The notes beneath the pieces are model-generated. The model was given only the letters and a program-made list of their open reading frames with translations, was not told the origin of the DNA and did not search any database. Positions 15,199-23,542 of a stretch of DNA of 24,313 bases are shown here, in pieces. Every line of letters begins with the position of its first letter. The first letter of the stretch is position 1. The stretch comes from an uncultured Erysipelotrichales bacterium (GTDB lineage Bacteria > Bacillota_I > Bacilli_A > Erysipelotrichales > Coprobacillaceae). The stretch lies in assembly GCA_910579135.1 (NCBI GenBank), contig CAJTTM010000034.1, positions 1-24,313 of the forward strand, read 5' to 3'. Both the position numbers and the translations under genes were made by a program.

Positions 15199-16501
15199 AA
15201 TCTTCACCCCTCTGTATAGGTATTTTCACAATTGTTAAGAAGCCATCAGTTCCATCATATTCAACTTCCCCATTAATAATAGAAACTCTTTCTTGCATCT
15301 GTTTTAATCCAAAGCCATATTGAATTTTTTCACAACCCTTTCCATTATCTTTAATTTTTAATAAAACAAACTGATTTTCTTTATATAAATAAATATCAAT
15401 ATGAGTTGCCCCACCGTGCCTTAAAGCATTAGTAATACTTTCTTGAATAATTCTAAACAAAATATCTTCTTTGGTATTTTCAAAATCAATCTTTTCTAAT
15501 TGATAATGAAAATCAATAGACAAATCACTTACACTAGAAAACTCTTCAATCATTTTTTCTATTGCAACTCTAAATCCTTGTTCTTCCAAAACACCTGGTC
15601 TTAATTTATTTAAAGAATTACGAACATCTCCAATTCCCTGTCTTACAACTTTTGATACAACCTCTAATTGTTGTTTTGTTTCTTTAGGATGAGTATCTAT
15701 CATCGCAAGACAAGCATCTATCCCAGCTGCAATTCCAGTTAAAGCATGACCCAATGTATCATGAATTTCTCTTGCAAGTCGTTTTCTTTCTTTGTCTTCA
15801 CCTATTTTTTCAGTAACTGCAGCATAATCTTGCAATTCTTTATTAACTTGATGAATCATATCTAATTCTTTTGTTATATTTTCATTCTCTTGTATTTGAT
15901 TTGCAATATACATAATCATAAAAGCAATAAATAAAATAATATTGATTGTTTCTAATATATTTTTTGATACCGTTAAAATACCTTTAATATGTCCATCATA
16001 AACATTAAAATATTGTATAGGATTAGGAATATTCATAAAAATAGAAATAATATCATAATGAGCAATAAAATAAATAACAATTAAAACACCTAATATCCAT
16101 TTTGAATATTTATGATCTTTTAAAAAGAATATACTATCACAAAATATCAACAAAACAATTCCACTATATCCTACATATAAAGTATATATAATACAAACAC
16201 CCAAAATAATTTCTAATACACTATACATATAATTATATTTATTTTTTTTATCATAAGAATTCTGTTTATAATATATAATAAACACTAGAACTCCATAAAA
16301 TAGCATTGAAAGTAATAGAATATATACAGGATTTCTTGGTATATGTGAGATTTGATTTAAAAAATCTCTTGCTACATTGTTATTAATAATATATTTTGTA
16401 CTTAATAAAATAACAGAAGAATAAAATAAAACAATAAAATAATTTAAAAAAATCATTAAAGTTCTAATAATGGAAAGTGAACGAAAAGAAATATTTTTCA
16501 T
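15191..16501 (-). CDS. Membrane sensor histidine kinase (HisKA_3, DesK/NarL type)
   Basis: This is a 436-residue kinase. Residues 1-200 contain about six hydrophobic helices with short external loops and no recognisable large extracellular sensor domain. A coiled linker (QENENITKELDMIHQVNKEL) leads to the HisKA_3 dimerisation helix with the phosphorylated His247 in RLAREIHDTLGHALTGI. The ATPase domain follows: N-box ESITNALRHGG, G1 KDNGKG, G2 GFGLKQMQERV. The missing external domain fits signal input through a partner protein, and the gene directly upstream encodes a membrane-anchored sugar-binding protein. ATG 16501 shares bases with that gene's stop (TAATG), with GGGGTGG ahead; a GTG at 16510 is less likely. 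Confidence 0.95.
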   Translation of the reverse strand: MKNISFRSLSIIRTLMIFLNYFIVLFYSSVILLSTKYIINNNVARDFLNQISHIPRNPVYILLLSMLFYGVLVFIIYYKQNSYDKKNKYNYMYSVLEIILGVCIIYTLYVGYSGIVLLIFCDSIFFLKDHKYSKWILGVLIVIYFIAHYDIISIFMNIPNPIQYFNVYDGHIKGILTVSKNILETINIILFIAFMIMYIANQIQENENITKELDMIHQVNKELQDYAAVTEKIGEDKERKRLAREIHDTLGHALTGIAAGIDACLAMIDTHPKETKQQLEVVSKVVRQGIGDVRNSLNKLRPGVLEEQGFRVAIEKMIEEFSSVSDLSIDFHYQLEKIDFENTKEDILFRIIQESITNALRHGGATHIDIYLYKENQFVLLKIKDNGKGCEKIQYGFGLKQMQERVSIINGEVEYDGTDGFLTIVKIPIQRGEDYD

Positions 16502-17454
16502 TATTGCCACCCCATTTCATCATATTCATCAATATTTGATTGAGTAATCAATGTAACAGGAATTATCTCTTCTGTTTTAATAGTTCCTCCTGCTAAATAA
16601 GTATACATAATTTTAGAAGCACTCTTTCCAATTTGTATAGGTGATTGAGCGACTGTTCCCGCAACATTTTTATTTTTTTGAATTAATAATTTCATATCTG
16701 GAGTTCCATCAACACCATAAACAATCACATCTTTTCTATGATTAGATTCTAAAGCAGCTATTGCACCTAATGCACTTGGATCATTTAGAGCCATCACAAC
16801 ATCTACATCTTTTGTCTCTTTTAACATTTTTTGCATAATAGGCATAGCCATTTCTAACTGCCCTTCACATTCTCCCTGGTTAATAATACGATAAGAACTA
16901 TTTCCTTTAATTGTATCTAAAAAACCATCTATTCTATCTTTAGCTGAACGAACAGCTGTATGCTTTAATAAAATAATATTAGCAGATGTTTTTCTTTTCA
17001 TCATATCTTTTGCACATTGTACTCCTGCATCATAATTATTAGATACAACTGTACTAGTCGCAAGATCTAAATCATCAACAGGTGCATCAATAACAATAAT
17101 TGGAATATTTGATTTTTTAGCTTCTTCAAGAGCTGGTTTAATTTTTTGAGAATCTATAGGATTCACAAAAATACCATCTACTTTTTGTTCAATAAATGAA
17201 TAGATTTGTTCTTTTTGCTTTTCTATATCTAATGCTGGATCAAGAGTAATAAGTTTATCTCCATTTGTTTCTATTACTTTTTTTAGTTCATTATTAATAA
17301 CTTCGTAAAATGGATTATTCATTGTCATATATGTAACTCCAAATTTACGATATGTTATATCTAGAGTCGTATAGACACTAAATACTGTCGCTATTAACAT
17401 AAATGCTATCATGATTGAAATATATTGAATTGCTCTTTTCATATATGTATCCAT
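16501..17454 (-). CDS. Membrane-anchored type-I sugar-binding protein (RbsB/XylF-like), probable sensor
   Basis: This 317-residue protein has a single N-terminal hydrophobic helix (about 8-28: IQYISIMIAFMLIATVFSVY), no lipobox cysteine, and a type-I periplasmic-binding domain of the ribose/galactose class. Diagnostic segments are VTYMTMNNPFYEVINNELKK, DGIFVNPIDSQKIKPALEEA, NIPIIVIDAPV, VVSNNYDAG, MALNDPSALGAIAAL and VYGVDGTPDMKLLI. It is the first gene of the sensory operon and is directly followed by a kinase without an external sensor domain. This matches the logic of XylFII-LytS and AraP-AraS systems, where an anchored binding protein presents the sugar to the kinase; those kinases belong to a different class. 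ATG 17454 follows GGGTGAG. The frame extends to a GTG at 17466. The ligand is probably a mono- or disaccharide. Confidence 0.88.
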   Translation of the reverse strand: MDTYMKRAIQYISIMIAFMLIATVFSVYTTLDITYRKFGVTYMTMNNPFYEVINNELKKVIETNGDKLITLDPALDIEKQKEQIYSFIEQKVDGIFVNPIDSQKIKPALEEAKKSNIPIIVIDAPVDDLDLATSTVVSNNYDAGVQCAKDMMKRKTSANIILLKHTAVRSAKDRIDGFLDTIKGNSSYRIINQGECEGQLEMAMPIMQKMLKETKDVDVVMALNDPSALGAIAALESNHRKDVIVYGVDGTPDMKLLIQKNKNVAGTVAQSPIQIGKSASKIMYTYLAGGTIKTEEIIPVTLITQSNIDEYDEMGWQ

Positions 17455-17478
17455 TTTCTCACCCACTTATCCAATTAT

Positions 17479-17523
17479 ATTTTATCATGACCTATTTTAT
17501 TTACCAAGTGACAAAAGTCATAT
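17479..17523 (-). promoter_or_regulatory. Sensory operon promoter with upstream operator
   Basis: The -35 TTGGTA (17502-17507) and extended -10 TGA-TAAAAT (hexamer 17479-17484) have 17-base spacing. Immediately upstream lies ATATGACTTTTGTCACTTG (17505-17523), whose TGAC-TTTT-GTCA core is an inverted repeat. Exactly 24 bases separate the core from the -10. The position against the -35 suits an activator, and the operon's own regulator is the natural candidate. Confidence 0.6.
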
Positions 17524-17539
17524 ATTTCATTTTCATTTA

Positions 17540-17576
17540 TAAATAACAAAAAAGATTATCATTTAATAATCTTTTT
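17540..17576 (-). terminator. Terminator of the HAD phosphatase gene
   Basis: AAAAAGATTAT and ATAATCTTTTT form an 11-bp stem around a 6-base loop that includes the HAD stop codon. The T-run continues into TTTTTTGTTATTT on the minus strand. Confidence 0.82.
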
Positions 17577-18372
17577 CTATCATTTCTAATTGAGATAAAG
17601 CATGATAAATACCATCATGATTATTATCTAAGGTTACTCTTCCTATTAACTCTTGAATATCTTTAGGAGCATTTCCCATAACAAACCCATATCCTACTGT
17701 TTGTAACATTTCTAAATCATTATATTGATCACCAAATGCAATTGTATATTGTTTATCTATATCCCATATTTGACATAGATTATTAATTGCAGTTGCTTTA
17801 GAAATTCCATTTTCCATTATTTCTAAAAGAATTGGTGATGACTTCACTATCATATATTCAGGAAATTTCTCTTTTAATTGTTTTTCTATCTCTAAAATAT
17901 GTTCAGGATTACAAATACATAAAATCTTATGAACTGTACTTAAGTTAGAAACAACTTCAAAATTTCCTTCTCTTGATTTTGCTTGAACAATTCTCTCTTC
18001 TCTTTGAATACGAGGATCCTTTCTATCTTTAACAATCCAATCATCAAAAGAATAAACACACCAACTTAAATCAAAATGATTTTGTTCTATATATTGAATA
18101 ATACTTACTGCACCCAATGAATTCATTCCTTTTTCATAAATCACTTTATGATCTTGATCTAAAATCAATCCTCCACTATAAGCAATAATACAACACTTGA
18201 ATTGATTTTGCTTGAGAATAGGATAAATTCCTGATGGACTACGTGCAGAAACAATCACAAAAGGAATATCTTGTTTTTGAATATTTATAATTGCTTTTTT
18301 TGTTAATGGTGTTATTTGATGGTTATCATTTAACAATGTGCCATCTACATCACTAAATACAATTTGATACAT
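17563..18372 (-). CDS. Cof-type HAD-IIB sugar-phosphate phosphatase
   Basis: This protein has 269 residues. HAD motif I is FSDVDGTLL with nucleophile Asp8 and acid/base Asp10. Motif II is VIVSARSPSG (Ser/Thr position), the motif III lysine is in ISKATAINNL, and motif IV is FGDQYNDLEML, followed by YGFVMGNAPKDIQEL. The large type IIB cap lies between motifs II and III (about 85-185). Such enzymes dephosphorylate phosphosugars or flavin/pyridoxal phosphates with broad specificity. ATG 18372 is chosen because AAGGGGTGA lies ahead of it; a GTG at 18381 precedes. Its promoter carries a site nearly identical to that of the neighbouring sensory operon, which suggests co-regulation and hence a role with the sensed sugar. 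Confidence 0.93.
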   Translation of the reverse strand: MYQIVFSDVDGTLLNDNHQITPLTKKAIINIQKQDIPFVIVSARSPSGIYPILKQNQFKCCIIAYSGGLILDQDHKVIYEKGMNSLGAVSIIQYIEQNHFDLSWCVYSFDDWIVKDRKDPRIQREERIVQAKSREGNFEVVSNLSTVHKILCICNPEHILEIEKQLKEKFPEYMIVKSSPILLEIMENGISKATAINNLCQIWDIDKQYTIAFGDQYNDLEMLQTVGYGFVMGNAPKDIQELIGRVTLDNNHDGIYHALSQLEMIEKDY

Positions 18373-18392
18373 TTTTATCACCCCTTTTCTCT

Positions 18393-18437
18393 ATTATAAA
18401 ATAAGAAGTATAATTATTCATGTAACAAATGTCATAT
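18393..18437 (-). promoter_or_regulatory. HAD gene promoter with the same upstream operator
   Basis: A consensus -10 TATAAT (18393-18398) has a poor -35 (ATGAAT). Upstream lies ATATGACATTTGTTACATG (18419-18437), identical in 16 of 19 positions to the sensory-operon site. Its 12-base core (18423-18434) is again exactly 24 bases from the -10. A weak -35 with a good -10 is what an activated promoter looks like. Confidence 0.58.
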
Positions 18438-18459
18438 TTTATTTATTAAAAAACCATAG

Positions 18460-18496
18460 ATAATAAAAAGTTAAAGCTATCATCAACTTTAACTTT
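18460..18496 (-). terminator. Terminator of the VanZ-like gene
   Basis: AAAGTTAAAG and CTTTAACTTT form a 10-bp stem with a 10-base loop, followed by TTATTATC. The stem overlaps the VanZ stop codon. Confidence 0.75.
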
Positions 18497-19028
18497 CTTC
18501 ATCATATATACTTGAAACAATACCTCTACTCTTTTGAAACTTTGTCATAATGGTATACATGATACAATAAAAAATAAGCGCTGCTATAATACCAAGCAAT
18601 GCTCCTGATGTATCAATTATACAATCAAAGAAACTAGCACCTCTTCCATCTACAAATAATTGATGAAATTCATCTGTTAAAGCATATCCAAAACAGAAAA
18701 GTGCAGATATAAACATTCTTAAAAACATACTACAATTAAAAGTAAATAAAACAACCATGACATTTATACTTAAAACAAAATAAATACTCATATGTGCTAA
18801 CTTTCTAAAAAATAACTCTATCCATGAATAATGTTCTGGTGAAATAGAAATTCTTAAATCTTTACCAGTTAAAAAGATAATTGCTTTATTAAATAATTCG
18901 ACACAGAAACTACTTAATTCATGTGAAGAAGAACCTGTATCCATAGAAAATCTAAAAATAACCATCATCCATATTAATGTTGTAAATATTGCTATAATTC
19001 TTAATCTCTTTTTGACCCTAGGATTCAT
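18489..19028 (-). CDS. VanZ-like family membrane protein
   Basis: At 179 residues it has about four transmembrane helices. The family motifs are FRFSMDTGSSSHELS after the first helix, FFRKLAHMSIYFVL (conserved K-x-A-H), and YALTDEFHQLFVDGRGASFF with the following DCIIDTSGALLG. VanZ of vancomycin-resistance clusters gives low-level teicoplanin resistance, but most chromosomal homologues, like this one without van genes, have no defined role beyond a probable envelope function. The start follows AAGGAGGGATAGTC. It is transcribed alone, divergent from the flippase gene, with a 176-base gap between them. Confidence 0.9.
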   Translation of the reverse strand: MNPRVKKRLRIIAIFTTLIWMMVIFRFSMDTGSSSHELSSFCVELFNKAIIFLTGKDLRISISPEHYSWIELFFRKLAHMSIYFVLSINVMVVLFTFNCSMFLRMFISALFCFGYALTDEFHQLFVDGRGASFFDCIIDTSGALLGIIAALIFYCIMYTIMTKFQKSRGIVSSIYDEES

Positions 19029-19174
19029 GACTATCCCTCCTTGTTGAGCTGTATTTTAATACGAATAATATCAAAATGCAAGTCTAATTATGTGTTAAAA
19101 AATGTTATTTTAATTGCTTTTGCTTTGTTTATGGTGTTTTCTCAAAGATATTTATAGAAAATTATTATATATAA

Positions 19175-19183
19175 TGTTATAAT
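19175..19183 (+). promoter_or_regulatory. Extended -10 promoter of the flippase gene
   Basis: TGTTATAAT is a consensus extended -10, 21 bases ahead of ATG 19205, with AAAGGAG (19191-19197) in the leader. The -35 region is not recognisable. Confidence 0.5.
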
Positions 19184-19204
19184 GTGCCATAAAGGAGAGA
19201 TAAA

Positions 19205-20806
19205 ATGAGTCAAAGTAAATCTATTGTTAAACAAGCCTCTTTTCTTGCGATTGCAGGTATATTAGTTAGAATTATTGGACTGTTATACCGTAGTCCCTTA
19301 ACATTAATGATTGGTGATGAAGGTAATGGTTATTATTCTACTGCCTATAATATATATGCCTTAATATTATTAATTTCTTCCTATAGCATTCCAACTGCTA
19401 TATCAAAACTTGTATCAGAAAAATTAGCTTTAAATCAATATAACAATGTTCAAAAAATATTGAAATGTGCATTTATTTATATTTGTATTATCGCTGGAAG
19501 TGCTGCTCTTATTGCATTTATTTTAGCTCCTTATATCATTAAGGAAAATGCTGTTCCTGCTTTAAGAGTTCTATGTCCTACGATATTTTTATCAGGTTTA
19601 TTAGGAGTTTTTAGAGGTTATTTCCAAGCTCATCAAATTACATTTTATACATCTGTATCCCAAATTGTAGAACAGATCTTAAATGCAATTGTTTCTTTAG
19701 GAGCTGCTTATTTGTTTATTCAACCTTATTTAGATGTTGGTGGTACTCAATTAGCAAGTGCTGGAGCAACTGGCAGTGCTTTAGGTACTGGAGCAGGAGT
19801 TTTAATTGCTTTAGCTTATATGGTTTTAATGTATATTAGAAAAAAAGATCATTTGATTGAAAAAGAAGATATTGATTATCATACTAATTCTTATTATCAA
19901 ATATTTAGTATGATCTTACAAATTGTAACTCCTATTATTATTGCTACTTGTATTTATAATCTTGTATCTACTGTAGATATGTATATTTATTACTTTGTGA
20001 TGGAGTTTAAAGGAATGAGTGATGTTGCTGCTGTTACATCTTATGGTATATATTCAACAAAATATATTCCTTTACAAAATGTTCCTGTCGCATTAGCTTC
20101 AGCTATGTCAGCGGCAACAATTCCAGCTATTTCATCATCTTGGGCTCGTTTAGATAGAGAAAAAACAATTCAACAGGTTCAATCTAGTATGAGTACAACA
20201 ATGTTGATTTTAATTCCTTCTTGTGTAGGAATGGCTGTTCTATCTTATCCAATTATTGGTTTGTTATTTCCTCAAAAGGAAACAATGGAAATCGCAAGTC
20301 ATCTACTAGCTTACGGTAGTCCTGCGATTATTTTCTATGGTTTATCAACTTTATCTAATGGTATTTTACAAGCTTTAGGTGAAGTCAATGTTCCTTTAAG
20401 AAATGCGACTAAGGCATTGGTATATAATGTATTATTAGTTATTTTCTTATTACTTGTTACACCACTTGGTTTATATTCTTTATTAATTGGTAATATTGTT
20501 TATCCTTTACAAGTTTCTTTCTTAAATCAAGCTGAATTAAGATATAAATTAAGATATAGACAAGAAATAAGAAGAACTTATATTTTACCTCTTCTTTCAT
20601 CAATTATTATGGGAATAGTTGTTTATGCTATTTATCATGGATTATTTGCATTAACACACTCTGTATTTATTCCTTTGATGATATCTGTTATTGTAGGGAT
20701 TGTTGTTTATTTTACAATTATATTATATATGTATTCAGATCATCCAAAATATCTTGATGATATTCCTTATGCAAATAGATTAATGAGAAAATTAAAGAGA
20801 AAATAA
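19205..20806 (+). CDS. SpoVB/YtgP-like lipid-linked oligosaccharide flippase (MOP superfamily)
   Basis: This 533-residue polytopic protein has about 14 predicted helices. The N-terminal blocks QASFLAIAGILVRIIGLLYR and MIGDEGNGYYSTAYNIYALI, followed by SYSIPTAISKLVSEK, are strongly typical of the YtgP/SpoVB branch that flips lipid II or related undecaprenyl-linked precursors. Later features are LGVFRGYFQAHQ, YGIYSTKYIPLQNVPVALAS, and GILQALGEVNVPLRNATKAL. The length is close to Bacillus YtgP/MurJ. In this lineage it could be the main MurJ or an accessory exporter of another polysaccharide; the single-gene context does not decide. It has its own promoter and shares a terminator with the patatin gene. 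Confidence 0.9.
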   Translation: MSQSKSIVKQASFLAIAGILVRIIGLLYRSPLTLMIGDEGNGYYSTAYNIYALILLISSYSIPTAISKLVSEKLALNQYNNVQKILKCAFIYICIIAGSAALIAFILAPYIIKENAVPALRVLCPTIFLSGLLGVFRGYFQAHQITFYTSVSQIVEQILNAIVSLGAAYLFIQPYLDVGGTQLASAGATGSALGTGAGVLIALAYMVLMYIRKKDHLIEKEDIDYHTNSYYQIFSMILQIVTPIIIATCIYNLVSTVDMYIYYFVMEFKGMSDVAAVTSYGIYSTKYIPLQNVPVALASAMSAATIPAISSSWARLDREKTIQQVQSSMSTTMLILIPSCVGMAVLSYPIIGLLFPQKETMEIASHLLAYGSPAIIFYGLSTLSNGILQALGEVNVPLRNATKALVYNVLLVIFLLLVTPLGLYSLLIGNIVYPLQVSFLNQAELRYKLRYRQEIRRTYILPLLSSIIMGIVVYAIYHGLFALTHSVFIPLMISVIVGIVVYFTIILYMYSDHPKYLDDIPYANRLMRKLKRK

Positions 20807-20836
20807 TAATTCCAGCATTGCTGGAATTATTTTTTA
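20800..20836. terminator. Bidirectional terminator shared by flippase and patatin genes
   Basis: AATAATTCCAGC-ATT-GCTGGAATTATT is a perfect 12-bp stem, with TTTT on the plus side and TATTTTC on the minus side. It contains the last bases of both convergent stop codons. Confidence 0.85.
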
Positions 20837-22083
20837 TGATAAAGAAAATATAATAATTTAGCCATAAGTGTTTCTCTAGGAAATAATGAAATATATCTTT
20901 CTATCTTAAAAATTTCTTTATCTGGATATAATAATTGATGATATATTCTTCCTACAATCCCCTTTTTATTCACATCTTTAAAATTATCCATAATCTCTCC
21001 AGTATTTACAAACTGAAAATCTTTATCACTATATTTTTGATAATCTTGTAATAAATCATTAGTAAAAATATCAAAATTATAGATATAACTTACATCTCTT
21101 TGAGATATCTCTCCTAACCAATCTAATACAATATATAAATATTCTTTTAATAAAGGTGTACGATCATAAGATTCTAATATCTTACGACTTAATGGACCAC
21201 TATCATTACGATTGTCATAGCGTATCATTCTTTCTAATCTTAGTATTTCCTTATAATACATCTCAAATATAGATGATTCAATAGGTTTAAAAGTATAAAC
21301 GATACCATCTAATTTTTGAAAATGTTTCATTGCAGTTTGATAACCAATCCTCACATTACGATCTAATACATCTCTTGAAAAATCTAAAAAAGAACCTAAA
21401 TCTACATAAGGATGAGTATAAATAACATGTGGTTTTTGAAAATAATATGGATGTGTCATTTCTTTTTTCATATCAACAACAATAACCTCATCTGCTCCCA
21501 TATCAAAAGCTAAGTCAATAGGAACATTATCATAATATCCTCCATCTATATAAGATTGTCCATTAAATGTATGAACAGGAAATGCTGGAAAACATGATGC
21601 ACTAGAAATAAGATAATCAAAAATATATTTTTGATTCATTTCTTTTTTAGTAATTAACACTGGTTTTAAACTTGGAAATTGTACAGTGCATAATCCAAAA
21701 TCTATTGGTGAAGATAATAATTTCTTTTCATCTAATAGGTTTCTAATAATGTTTTTTAGAGGTGTAATATCTGCTCCTTTTTCTTTAATGAAACTCTTAA
21801 AGAAAGAAGCAACTAAATTAGATTGATCTAACATCTTTTCCATATCCAAAAAAGAAAAATCATCACTAAAATCACCTGCAAAAATATCATTGATTGTCAT
21901 GTTTTCCCATAAATCAATCATAGCTTGATAATCATTTTGAGCAAGTAAACAACCATTTAAAGCCCCTATAGATGTTCCAGTAACTATTGAATAATCAATA
22001 TTTAATTCTTTTATAGCTTTCAAAAAACCAACTTCATACGCTCCTTTAGAACCTCCACCGGCAAGCACAATTGCTCGTTTCAA
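20827..22083 (-). CDS. Patatin-like phospholipase
   Basis: This 418-residue lipid acyl hydrolase has a Ser-Asp dyad. The oxyanion-hole glycine loop is AGGGSKGAYEVG (9-19), the nucleophile elbow is GTSIG with Ser38, and the catalytic Asp is in YIDGGYYDN (near 180). About 140 C-terminal residues beyond the patatin domain are not recognised. The start is a TTG at 22083, preceded at six bases by GGGGGGGAG, which begins in the malQ stop region; no in-frame ATG is available nearby. It is the last gene of the LUD-malQ-patatin unit. It presumably acts on membrane phospholipids or lipid storage; no signal peptide is visible, so it is cytoplasmic or membrane-associated. Confidence 0.92.
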   Translation of the reverse strand: MKRAIVLAGGGSKGAYEVGFLKAIKELNIDYSIVTGTSIGALNGCLLAQNDYQAMIDLWENMTINDIFAGDFSDDFSFLDMEKMLDQSNLVASFFKSFIKEKGADITPLKNIIRNLLDEKKLLSSPIDFGLCTVQFPSLKPVLITKKEMNQKYIFDYLISSASCFPAFPVHTFNGQSYIDGGYYDNVPIDLAFDMGADEVIVVDMKKEMTHPYYFQKPHVIYTHPYVDLGSFLDFSRDVLDRNVRIGYQTAMKHFQKLDGIVYTFKPIESSIFEMYYKEILRLERMIRYDNRNDSGPLSRKILESYDRTPLLKEYLYIVLDWLGEISQRDVSYIYNFDIFTNDLLQDYQKYSDKDFQFVNTGEIMDNFKDVNKKGIVGRIYHQLLYPDKEIFKIERYISLFPRETLMAKLLYFLYHKK

Positions 22084-22097
22084 TGCTAACTCCCCCC

Positions 22098-23531
22098 CTA
22101 TCTACCACTTTGTTTAATCATATTCTTATAAATATCTAAATATTCATTTAATCCATCAAATGAAGATAGTTTCCATTCCCAATTAGGAGAACCAATTTTT
22201 CCAGGAATATTAAAACGACATGTATTATCTTTACCCATAATATCCCAAATTGGAATAATCACTTTTGAAGACTCCGTATCTAAACAATAATGAATAATCC
22301 TTTGATACATCTTTTCTTCTTGATAATCTTCTAATTTCTTTTCTAAGCTTTCTTTGGTTTCTTCATCAATTGTTTCTAACCATCCTACTAAAGTATCATT
22401 ATCATGTGTTCCACTATAAACAACAACCTTTGAAAAATCAAAATCATTTTGGAAATGAAATTGAAAAACAAACATCCCTTCTAATGAATAATGATCTCTT
22501 AAATCATAAACTTCATCTCTTAAATCACCTAAATCCTCAGCCAAAATATGAAGGTCAGGAATTTCTTTATATAATGTATCAAATAATGCATATCCAGGTG
22601 CTTCAACCCACTCTCCAATAATAGCAGTTGTTTCGCTTTCAGGAACTTTCCAATACGTATCAAATGCTCTAAAATGATCAATACGAATAATATCATAAAT
22701 TGTTGAAGCATATCCTAAACGTTCAACCCAAAAATCAAAATGATGTTCTTTCATATAATCCCAGTCATAAATTGGATTGCCCCATCTTTGACCATATTTA
22801 CTAAAATAATCAGGTGGTACACCTGCAACAAATGATGGTGTTCCATCTTCTTCTAATAAAAAGTTTTCTTGATTTTCCCATACATCAATAGAATCTAATC
22901 CAACATAAATAGGCATATCTCCTAAAATAATAATTCCTTTATCATTAGCATATTGTTTTAATTTTTTCCATTGTTTTAAAAATTGATATTGTAAAAAGAT
23001 TTGATAATCAATATCAGATTGAAATGGAATTAAAATAAATGTAGGTTTTGTTAGATAAGTTCTATATTCTTCTTCCCATTCTAACCATGCTTTATTGTGA
23101 TTTTGTAATTTAAATACTCTATATAAAGCATAACTTTGAATCCATTTTTCACTTGCGAATTTTTTATAATCTTCATCTTGTACAAAACGTGAAAATGCTT
23201 TTTTATATAATTGTTCTTTAAATACTCGAACATTATCATAATCCACATAATCTTTATCGCTATTAAAATTTTTTACTTCTTCTTCCTTGAGTAATCCTTC
23301 TTTTACAAATTCATCAATACTCAAATATATTTCATCACCTGCTTTACTTGATAAAGGTTGATATGGTGAATTTCCATAACTTAAAGGATGTAGAGGTAAT
23401 ATTTGCCATATTGTAATATGTGCTTTATATAATTCATCAACTAAATCATATGCATTCTTACCTAAATCTCCAATCCCATAACAGCTAGGTAATGCTGAGA
23501 TAGGAAATAAAATACCTGCTTGTTTTTCCAT
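22098..23531 (-). CDS. malQ: 4-alpha-glucanotransferase (amylomaltase, GH77)
   Basis: This is a 477-residue GH77 enzyme that transfers alpha-1,4-glucan segments in maltodextrin and glycogen metabolism. Signature blocks are AGILFPISALPSCYGIGDLG at the N-terminus, LPLHPLSYGNSPYQPLSS, GDMPIYVGLDSIDVW, and VAGVPPDYFSKYGQRWGNP. The catalytic nucleophile is Asp285 in IIRIDHFRAFDTYW, acid/base Glu332 is in ILAEDLG, and the transition-state Asp377 is in YSGTHDNDTL. The length matches bacterial MalQ of the Thermus/Firmicute type (about 500). It begins 11 bases after the LUD stop with AGGAG overlapping that stop. No glycogen phosphorylase or maltose transporter is adjacent, so it is an isolated member of the pathway. 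Confidence 0.96.
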   Translation of the reverse strand: MEKQAGILFPISALPSCYGIGDLGKNAYDLVDELYKAHITIWQILPLHPLSYGNSPYQPLSSKAGDEIYLSIDEFVKEGLLKEEEVKNFNSDKDYVDYDNVRVFKEQLYKKAFSRFVQDEDYKKFASEKWIQSYALYRVFKLQNHNKAWLEWEEEYRTYLTKPTFILIPFQSDIDYQIFLQYQFLKQWKKLKQYANDKGIIILGDMPIYVGLDSIDVWENQENFLLEEDGTPSFVAGVPPDYFSKYGQRWGNPIYDWDYMKEHHFDFWVERLGYASTIYDIIRIDHFRAFDTYWKVPESETTAIIGEWVEAPGYALFDTLYKEIPDLHILAEDLGDLRDEVYDLRDHYSLEGMFVFQFHFQNDFDFSKVVVYSGTHDNDTLVGWLETIDEETKESLEKKLEDYQEEKMYQRIIHYCLDTESSKVIIPIWDIMGKDNTCRFNIPGKIGSPNWEWKLSSFDGLNEYLDIYKNMIKQSGR

Positions 23532-23542
23532 GTTTCTAACTC

